Source: Desulfobacteraceae bacterium (lineage in GTDB: Bacteria > Desulfobacterota > DSM-4660 > Desulfatiglandales > Desulfatiglandaceae). Taken from it: DNA of 6,649 nucleotides. Of this stretch, positions 1 through 4,464 are shown piece after piece (position 1 is the first letter of the stretch; each line of letters opens with the position of its first letter). The translations under genes and the position numbers were made by a program. The DNA is taken from assembly GCA_020349865.1 (NCBI GenBank), contig CP070700.1:234589-241237 (forward strand), written 5' to 3'. The notes below the pieces were generated by a model. The model was not told the origin of the DNA, did not search any database, and worked only from the letters and a program-made list of their open reading frames with translations.

Positions 1-1
1 A

Positions 2-199
2 GACGAAAGATCGAGGACGATTAAATTTGCCTGTAATGGAATTGACAGTAAAGATAGCGATAAGGGATACACTAAACTAACCACCGTGCCGTGTTGTGAG
101 ATTTGTAACCGCATGAAACGTGATTGGAAAGCGGTGGACTTTGTGGACAGAGTTGTAAGTATCGCAAATCATATGGGCCTGTTAAAAGATGTCTGCTAA
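2..199 (+). CDS. HNH-type endonuclease, C-terminal fragment
   Basis: The frame is open from the left edge to TAA at 197-199 and gives the last 65 residues of a larger protein whose start lies outside the window. It carries the block NGIDSKDSDKGYT followed by VPCCEICNRMKRD. This is the tail pattern of small phage and mobile-element HNH nucleases (NGIDRxDxxxGYxxxNxVxCCxxCNxxK), in which the Cys pairs help hold the fold together and the metal-binding site cuts DNA. The usual Asn between GYT and VPCC appears as Thr (GYTKLTTVPCC), so activity is uncertain. A downstream 34-aa ORF overlaps its stop codon, so the two are probably translated together. The family assignment rests on motif recall only; the first catalytic His is outside the window. 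Confidence 0.72.
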   Translation, partial: DERSRTIKFACNGIDSKDSDKGYTKLTTVPCCEICNRMKRDWKAVDFVDRVVSIANHMGLLKDVC

Positions 200-303
200 T
201 GACTGTAAGCGGTCAGTTAGATAGATTTAAACGAAAAATAAATAAAACACATAACAAGGCAAATGCAGTTGATGCAAAAAACCGCGCGGCTGATTTGGGT
301 TAG
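199..303 (+). CDS. small basic peptide (34 aa), overlapping upstream stop codon
   Basis: The ATG at 199-201 shares its A with the TAA stop of the HNH fragment (TAATG), a classic translational-coupling arrangement, and the ORF ends at TAG 301-303. The product begins MTVSGQLDRFKRKINKTHNK. It is hydrophilic, rich in Lys, Arg and Asn, probably helical, and has no membrane segment. There is no strong independent ribosome binding site, so ribosomes would have to re-initiate from the preceding gene. The stop overlaps the GAGGT that serves the next ORF, which makes a compact run. I do not recognise a family. It could be an accessory peptide of the nuclease or a non-functional ORF; the coupling is the main support. 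Confidence 0.5.
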   Translation: MTVSGQLDRFKRKINKTHNKANAVDAKNRAADLG

Positions 304-315
304 AGGTAACATAAA

Positions 316-507
316 ATGATCAAAAAAATACTTATGTATGTTTTGTTTGTTACCTTACTATTTTTTATTTTTTTTCTACATTATCAGAAGGTGGACAGTT
401 TACAGGACGATATAGGTGATCTTGAGAGTCGTGTGTCATCTCTCGAATCGGAGAAAAGCGACCTTGAGAGTAGGATTGAAGACCTTGAGTACCGTCTTAA
501 AAAATGA
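316..507 (+). CDS. small membrane-anchored coiled-coil protein (63 aa)
   Basis: The ATG is preceded by GAGGT at 303-307 with 8-nt spacing. Residues 5-23 form one very hydrophobic segment (rich in Leu, Phe, Ile) after a positive N-terminus (MIKK), so it is a signal anchor or inner-membrane helix. Residues 29-61 are an almost perfect heptad repeat, with Leu/Ile/Val at 29, 33, 36, 40, 43, 50, 54, 57 and 61 (Lys at 47), the mark of a parallel dimeric coiled coil. The repeat is visible in the DNA: GAYCTTGAGAGT occurs at 418 and 470. The protein probably oligomerises with its coil on one face of the membrane. I recognise no family; it could be a phage lysis- or spanin-like component or an integron-cassette product of unknown role. 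It lies 12 nt upstream of the next ORF. Confidence 0.78.
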   Translation: MIKKILMYVLFVTLLFFIFFLHYQKVDSLQDDIGDLESRVSSLESEKSDLESRIEDLEYRLKK

Positions 508-519
508 TAGGAGGGATTT

Positions 520-729
520 ATGAAATCATTTTGGAAGCTATTTTTCCATGCGATGCCTCTGGGCCTTGGTGTAGTTCTGTCCTTAATCTCAATTGCTTTC
601 ACAACGAAAGTTATCAGTAATTACAACCCCGAAGATGAAATCAGGAATGCAATTGGTTTCGGTATAATCGGTTTTCCCATGGTTGTAGCAAGTGTAATAA
701 GATTTACTAAGAAGTTCAACGAAAACTGA
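520..729 (+). CDS. small membrane protein with two predicted helices (69 aa)
   Basis: A strong ribosome binding site (AGGAGGG, from about 510) precedes the ATG by a few bases. The product has a short N-terminal amphipathic or basic stretch (MKSFWKLFFH), a first hydrophobic segment at about residues 11-28, a polar charged linker (NYNPEDEIRN) and a second hydrophobic segment at about 44-60, ending in a Lys-rich tail. This predicts two membrane helices joined by a short loop. No family is recognised. Translation is likely linked to the 63-aa coiled-coil protein 12 nt upstream, so the two may act as a membrane pair. Its stop codon lies one base before an attC-like inverted repeat, the usual position of the final ORF in an integron gene cassette. 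Confidence 0.75.
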   Translation: MKSFWKLFFHAMPLGLGVVLSLISIAFTTKVISNYNPEDEIRNAIGFGIIGFPMVVASVIRFTKKFNEN

Positions 730-730
730 C

Positions 731-860
731 CTCTAACCATTCACTGGAGAGGGATCAGGCTTAGATCGGGGCTTTGGCAAGGATTTTTTGGCTTTGATCT
801 TTTAGCATTTTTACCAAGGTTATCACCATTCCTTGCCTGACCCCTCAGTTCTTCGTTATA
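731..860 (+). repeat. attC-like integron recombination site, interrupted in its R' box
   Basis: The two ends are complementary in the pattern of a folded attC. R'' CTCTAAC (731-737) faces R' GTTATA (855-860). The 5-nt stretches CATTC (738-742) and TCTTC (850-854) stay unpaired, as in the unpaired central spacer. ACTG-GAG-GGG-TCAGGC (743-760) then pairs with GCCTGACCCCTCAGT (835-849), leaving single extra bases only on the 5' arm, as for attC extrahelical bases. A second stem, GGCAAGGA (776-783) with TCCTTGCC (830-837), competes with the inner end; the remaining loop is long. The total of about 130 bp is within the known attC range. R'' and R' each fit the consensus at 6 of 7 positions. With the intron removed R' would read GTTATAT. 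No integrase gene or second attC is visible, so this remains a structural inference. Confidence 0.55.
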
Positions 861-1431
861 GTGCGACACGATGTCGCATAGTTTGAGTGTACTCGGGTAT
901 TTACCTTGAGTACCCGGCATGTTCCTGCCGGACCCTACGCAGGCGTGCTACCGTCGCGCTGATGACGGGGTGCGAAGCCCTGCGGACAATGTACCGAATT
1001 GGGTTCGAATGGTGACAGGAGAACCCCTCCGGGAATCCTCCTCGGTTAAGGGCTAGGGTCGGATGATATGGTGAAAGTAAATGAATGTCCGTAAGCGTCG
1101 TCAAAGAGCAACGGACCTACGAGGATTAACAGGTCTTAGGCCGCTACCAAGCGTTAGCGGATGTGGTCAGGATGCAGGTCTTCTAACTGCCTGTACGGAA
1201 CTTTTGAATCACCGGCGTAGAGGGCGCACCTAAGTCATCCAAAGGATCAACTGTGTGGAACGTAGTAACCCCGTCCTTCGCCTGGAGCAATTCCAGGCAA
1301 GCGAACCGCAAGGCATGCCCATGGAGAGACGGGTGAGAGAGGTTGGAAGAAGCGAATGCTCTCGGGAAAGCCGAGAGATAGAGCATGAAACATGGCTCAA
1401 CGCCAAAACCGGCAGGCCACAGCCCCGGTGA

Positions 1432-2988
1432 ATGAGCGTGCGGACGTCCAACTGGTGTCTCGTTGCGAGAGAGCCTGGAGAACCTTTGAAGAAGAGAAGG
1501 CAAACGACGGCCAAAAAGGCTGGTGCACTCGGAGACGATGCCGGCAAATGGAATTCCATGGACTGGAAGAAAACCCGGCGGGAAGTCAGAAGGCTGCAGG
1601 TGCGTATCGCAAAGGCTGTGAAGGAAAACAGATGGAACAAGGTTCGATCACTACAATATCTGTTAACCCACTCGTTCTACGCCAAGCTCCTGGCTGTGAA
1701 ACGGGTAACCTCCAATAAGGGGAAAAAGACCCCTGGCATAGACGGCGTCCTGTGGCGAGGCGCCAGAGCCAAATGGCGGGCTGCATGCAGCCTGCGCAGA
1801 CGTGGCTATCATCCTCAGCCTTTGAGGAGGATCTATACAGAAAAGAAGAACGGTAAGTTAAGGCCCCTATCGATTCCCACCATATATGACAGAGCACAAC
1901 AAGCACTCTACAAGTTGGGGCTGGCGCCCGTAGCCGAAACGAAAGCCGACAAGAATTCCTATGGCTTTCGGGAAGGCAGATCGTGCGCCGATGCCGTAGC
2001 CGGTGCTTTCAACGCTCTGTCAAAGCCCAATTCGGCACCATGGATACTCGAAGGGGACATCAAAGGGTGTTTCGACAACATTTCTTTCGAGTGGATCTTG
2101 AAGAACATCCCGATGGACAAAGTCGTTCTTCATAAGTGGTTAAAGGCGGGATACGTGGAGAACGGTATCCACTATCCTACACGCAAGGGAGTTCCACAAG
2201 GCGGGATTATCAGTCCCACCATCTCGAATATGGTGCTCGACGGGTTAGAGGAAGCCGTCCGCTGTGCAGTCCCCCGCAGACGCCGTATCAATTTCGTCCG
2301 CTACGCTGATGATTTCATCATCACAGGAAAATCAAAATCCATCCTGGAAGAGGCCATCCAGCCGGTGGTCGAAGGCTTCCTTGCCGAGCGCGGTCTTGAA
2401 CTCTCATCGGAGAAGACCGTGGTCACACACATAAAGGACGGATTCACGTTCCTCGGGCAAACCTTCCGTAAGCATGGCCGGGTACTGCACATCACACCAT
2501 CCAATGAGGGAGTCCGCGCCCTCATGCGGAAGACAGGAACACTAATCCGATCACACGTCAGCGCGCCGATGCCGATCCTGATCAAGAAGCTCAACGACAT
2601 GCTTCGAGGTTGGGCCAACTACCACCGCCACGTGGTGGCATCGGAAGCCTTTAGTCGTATCGACACCTATGTCTTCGAACAACTCCGGCACATGCTACGC
2701 CGACGGCATCCTACAAAACCGGTAAAATGGCGGATCAAGCACTACTGGTCGGCCGCCGGAAAGAATGTGTTTGCCGTATTTGCCGAGACCGTCAAAACCG
2801 GTAAGAAACTTTACCAGGTCGTGCGAGTCAGCGCAATTGGGATACGAAGATATGTGAAGATCAAAGCGGCTGCGAATCCTTATCTGCCGGAGTACGCCGG
2901 TTATTTTTGGCGTCGTCGGCACAATAAGGACAGCAAGCTGCTGCCGGCCATGTCCGCCCGGGAATGTCGGGCCATGGCTTCGGCTTAG
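1432..2988 (+). CDS. ltrA: group II intron reverse transcriptase/maturase
   Basis: This protein binds its own intron RNA, helps it splice, and copies it into DNA during mobility. Visible blocks in order are: N-terminal RNA-binding region (LLAVKRVTSN, about 86-95), RT0 (TPGIDGV, 100-106), RT1 (LRPLSIPTIYDR, 143-154), RT2 (SYGFREGRS, 176-184), RT3 with catalytic Asp209 (LEGDIKGCFDNI), RT4 (GVPQGGIISP, 253-262), RT5 YADDF with Asp293/Asp294, RT6-7 (GLELSSEKT; FTFLGQTF) and maturase domain X (about 379-440, LRGWANYHRH). After NPYLPEYAGYFWRRR only about 23 residues remain, with no CxxC or HNH pattern, so the endonuclease domain appears absent. The start is uncertain: ATG 1432 has no clear ribosome binding site and follows an in-frame TGA, and family similarity begins near Met43 (ATG 1558, MDWKK). 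All catalytic residues are present. Confidence 0.93.
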   Translation: MSVRTSNWCLVAREPGEPLKKRRQTTAKKAGALGDDAGKWNSMDWKKTRREVRRLQVRIAKAVKENRWNKVRSLQYLLTHSFYAKLLAVKRVTSNKGKKTPGIDGVLWRGARAKWRAACSLRRRGYHPQPLRRIYTEKKNGKLRPLSIPTIYDRAQQALYKLGLAPVAETKADKNSYGFREGRSCADAVAGAFNALSKPNSAPWILEGDIKGCFDNISFEWILKNIPMDKVVLHKWLKAGYVENGIHYPTRKGVPQGGIISPTISNMVLDGLEEAVRCAVPRRRRINFVRYADDFIITGKSKSILEEAIQPVVEGFLAERGLELSSEKTVVTHIKDGFTFLGQTFRKHGRVLHITPSNEGVRALMRKTGTLIRSHVSAPMPILIKKLNDMLRGWANYHRHVVASEAFSRIDTYVFEQLRHMLRRRHPTKPVKWRIKHYWSAAGKNVFAVFAETVKTGKKLYQVVRVSAIGIRRYVKIKAAANPYLPEYAGYFWRRRHNKDSKLLPAMSARECRAMASA

Positions 2989-3038
2989 GAGGTAACATAG
3001 CCGGGCCGCCCCACAAGGGCTGCCTTTTGGAGATGCTT

Positions 3039-3072
3039 GAGCCGTGTGAGGTGAAAGTCTCATGCACGGTTC
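3039..3072 (+). ncRNA. group II intron domain V
   Basis: This 34-nt hairpin is the catalytic core of the ribozyme. GAGCCGTG pairs with TGCACGGTTC, and an inner GTGAGG/CTCAT stem is capped by a GTGAAAGT loop containing the GAAA tetraloop. The catalytic triad AGC is at 3040-3042. The length and GNRA loop match IIA/IIB domain V, and no inactivating change is visible. Confidence 0.92.
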
Positions 3073-3113
3073 TTAGGGGGGAATGGGGTCGAGAGGCCCC
3101 TGACCTACCCGAT
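3073..3113 (+). ncRNA. group II intron domain VI with predicted branch-point A3107
   Basis: The lower stem GGG (3076-3078) pairs with CCC (3108-3110), then GGG (3079-3081) pairs with CCT (3104-3106), leaving A3107 bulged, 7 nt from the 3' end, where the lariat branch adenosine is expected. The upper stem GGGGTC (3085-3090) pairs with GGCCCC (3095-3100) around a GAGA loop. A branched splicing pathway therefore seems possible. Confidence 0.85.
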
Positions 3114-3326
3114 TTTTAGATATCCCCAACGTACATGGCATTCGGGCGAACCTGATGTACTGCAGTATATCAACACTCAATTGATATTCGGTTTTCTGGT
3201 AAAATAGCCCAATCACCTGATAATTATCTATGTAATTATAAAACATCATCATAATATTATAGTTGAATCTTAAGACCTTTATTAAAAAGCCATGCCAATA
3301 GAGAACGCCGGAGACTGGTGAATACT
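3114..3326 (+). other. gene-free AT-rich leader with two adjacent inverted repeats
   Basis: No ORF of useful length is seen on either strand. Just after the intron is an imperfect inverted repeat of 30 nt (3131-3160: GTACAT/ATGTAC outer arms, TTCG/CGAA inner arms). Seven bases later comes a perfect 7-bp hairpin (ATATCAA 3167-3173, TTGATAT 3181-3187, 7-nt loop). The rest is AT-rich and presumably carries the promoter of the secreted-protein gene, but no -35/-10 pair with normal spacing stands out. Confidence 0.5.
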
Positions 3327-3584
3327 ATGAGAAATGCTAGAACCGTCTTAATGAATGTGTTAATGGCACTGGGATTGCTGGTATCCAATAATGCTTTTTC
3401 GGATGGAGATAAAAAATTTCAAGTATCTACCTATGATTCGCCTCAATACAAGTCAGATATTGCTCACCAACAAAAAAAACTATCAGAATTAGAAAAGCAT
3501 AAAGTATTTGATTTTATTCACAATCACCATTTTCCAAAAGTCGCTTCAGAGCTGAAAGACTTTTTTAAAAAAAACAAAGGATAA
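3327..3584 (+). CDS. small predicted secreted protein with Sec signal peptide (85 aa)
   Basis: I chose ATG 3327 because GGTGA (3317-3321) lies 5 nt upstream. An alternative GTG start at 3318, 4 nt after GGAG (3310-3313), adds three residues. The N-terminus is a textbook Sec signal: a basic region (MRNAR), a hydrophobic core (VLMNVLMALGLLV) and a likely cleavage after NNAFS before DGDKK. The mature part, about 60 residues, is hydrophilic, probably helical, and rich in Lys and His (HNHHFPK), with a Lys-rich end. It should act in the periplasm or outside the cell. I recognise no family. The downstream 139-aa ORF is in the same frame just beyond the stop, and its upstream open frame begins at once, so the two are likely co-transcribed. 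Confidence that it is a real gene is good; its function is unknown. Confidence 0.68.
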   Translation: MRNARTVLMNVLMALGLLVSNNAFSDGDKKFQVSTYDSPQYKSDIAHQQKKLSELEKHKVFDFIHNHHFPKVASELKDFFKKNKG

Positions 3585-3659
3585 AAAATATTAAGTATTG
3601 AAATAACTGATTTATTCACACATAAAAATAGAGATTTCGCTTTCATCGTCTACGATTCC

Positions 3660-4079
3660 ATGGGTAAAAGTATAAAAATTATAATATATGATGGCGGCAA
3701 GAAGCGATTCAAACATTTATACAAAGATATAAAAATAATAGATGGCCTTTCCAAATCAAATTGCGGCTTTTGGCAATTGGTTTCCAACGATTATATAATC
3801 GGAGAAATACTAGCTTATTTTAACAATATATTGAAAAAGGAGCCGCTGAATTTCTTGAAGGATGATTTTGATATCCTAAAATGCCGAATTATTTCTGAGG
3901 ACGATACGTTTGTTTTAGAGCGCGGCTGTTTCGAACCAGGATATGATAAAGATAATGTAAACACATTTACTTCCTTATGTTTGGCAACAGATGGTGTTTA
4001 CAATAACTGGGATTGCATGAGATACGACCCGAAACAAAACCTTTTCATCCGCTTTTACGGCCAAGCGTTTGCAGATTAA
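3660..4079 (+). CDS. hypothetical cytoplasmic protein (139 aa from first ATG)
   Basis: The first ATG is at 3660, but the same frame is open back to the TAA at 3582-3584, and the upstream codons read like protein (SIEITDLFTHKNRDFAFIVY). They form what looks like the first beta strand of a pair with KSIKIIIYD. AAAGG (3576-3580) lies 7 nt before ATA 3588, the position a start codon should occupy, while nothing resembling a ribosome binding site precedes ATG 3660. The true start may therefore be ATA 3588 or ATT 3597, or an ancestral ATG has been lost. The product is a mixed alpha/beta, soluble protein with no signal peptide, ending LFIRFYGQAFAD. I recognise no family. Coming after a secreted small protein it could be an immunity-type partner, but that is speculation. 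The next ORF starts directly after its stop codon (TAAATG). Confidence 0.68.
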   Translation: MGKSIKIIIYDGGKKRFKHLYKDIKIIDGLSKSNCGFWQLVSNDYIIGEILAYFNNILKKEPLNFLKDDFDILKCRIISEDDTFVLERGCFEPGYDKDNVNTFTSLCLATDGVYNNWDCMRYDPKQNLFIRFYGQAFAD

Positions 4080-4237
4080 ATGAGTATTGAAAAACCCGCA
4101 GAAGACGCCATTGGTGGGCCTGATATTTACATCACTGAACAGGAATTTAATCAAAAGAATTCCTCGATGCTCTGCTGCGAGGTAGTTCATTAAAAGGAAG
4201 AGCAGCAGATGAAAAACTGTGTAATGGAATTATTTGA
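4080..4237 (+). pseudogene. small ORF, probably frameshifted in an A tract
   Basis: ATG 4080 follows the TAA of the 139-aa ORF with no gap, so translation would be coupled. As written it encodes 37 residues (MSIEKPAEDAIGGPDIYITE...) ending at TAA 4191-4193. Its tail after the AAAA tract at 4153-4156 (NSSMLCCEVVH) looks unlike the polar start. One extra A in this tract would continue as KEFLDALLRGSSLKGRAADE and run to TGA 4235-4237, giving a more ordinary 52-aa helical protein. I therefore read it as a one-base deletion, which could be genuine decay, a programmed slip or a sequencing error. No family is recognised. If the 37-aa form is authentic, the gene ends at 4193. Confidence 0.45.
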
Positions 4238-4464
4238 TGGAGTTTTTTGATTATTGCTATTTGCAATAAACTCTTTCTGAATTGCTGATGTGTCCAACTA
4301 ATCGAAACTGAGGCTAAATTGCAGATATCAACAATGAAACCAACTATCTGGAGTCCTAATTTTTTGCAGATACTGTAAACATATACGATCTTTCGGAGAC
4401 TCCTGAAAGGTTGTGATATCATATTGCCAATCGAAGTCTTGACTTACTCTTTAACTCTGGCAAC
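4238..4464. other. gene-free stretch between converging modules
   Basis: I see no convincing gene here. A reverse-strand frame opposite this stretch (about 4422 down to 4147) is open but runs antisense to the preceding ORF and has no ribosome binding site. Two hairpins are present: TTATTGC/GCAATAA with a 5-nt loop (4251-4269), and CTTTC-GGA/TCC-GAAAG (4390-4409). Neither is followed by a T tract on either strand, so I do not call them terminators. The stretch separates the + strand genes from the converging - strand module and may contain an element boundary. Confidence 0.4.

Larger units (their letters stand above)
861..3113 (+). mobile_element. group II intron (ribozyme plus maturase ORF), apparently complete
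   Basis: The 5' end GTGCGAC fits the group II GUGYG start and opens a hairpin (TGCGACA/TGTCGCA). The 3' end is CCTACCCGAT, matching the usual final AY. Between them lie structured GC-rich domains I-III (861-1431), the ORF in domain IV, domain V (3039-3072) and domain VI (3073-3113). Exon-binding candidates support the boundaries. TATGGTG (1067-1073) can pair along its length, with wobbles, with the 5' exon CGTTATA (854-860), and the preceding A (1066) with the first 3' exon base T3114. AGAAC (1020-1024) pairs with GTTCT (848-852). EBS2 precedes EBS1, as expected. The GAAA-capped 34-nt domain V is the IIA/IIB type, unlike the IIC type usually reported in attC sites. It lies in the same orientation as the upstream ORFs. 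Confidence 0.9.

Noticed and set aside
216..223. GTTAGAT, which matches an attC R' box, inside the 34-aa ORF.
   Set aside because: No matching R'' and no complementary arm within the preceding 150 bases, so it is likely chance.
384..602. Reverse-strand 72-codon frame, Ser/Arg-rich.
   Set aside because: It is the antisense of the repetitive coiled-coil coding sequence, which explains the SRS-type repeats.
1392..1718. A + strand 108-codon frame starting MAQRQNRQ, overlapping the start of the maturase.
   Set aside because: Its second half is an out-of-frame shadow of the conserved maturase N-terminus, and its first half lies in the structured intron RNA.
1183..1906. Several open reverse-strand frames (about 1183-1503, 1230-1640, 1586-1906) across the intron.
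   Set aside because: They run opposite to structured intron RNA and the maturase, lack ribosome binding sites, and have the composition of GC-rich shadow frames.
2301..3067. Reverse-strand frames opposite the end of the maturase and domains V/VI.
   Set aside because: Antisense to catalytic motifs and to domain V; no recognisable protein motifs.
3181..3205. TTGATA and TAAAAT as a promoter for the secreted-protein gene.
   Set aside because: The spacer is only 13 bp, too short for a normal sigma-70 promoter.
4284..4292. GTCCAAC, which matches an attC R'' box, in the gene-free stretch.
   Set aside because: No facing GTTGGAC-like R' box or paired stem follows before 4464.
4147..4422. Reverse-strand 91-codon frame, considered as a transposase remnant.
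   Set aside because: No DDE or other transposase motif, no ribosome binding site, and its end is antisense to the small frameshifted ORF. I could not place it in any family.
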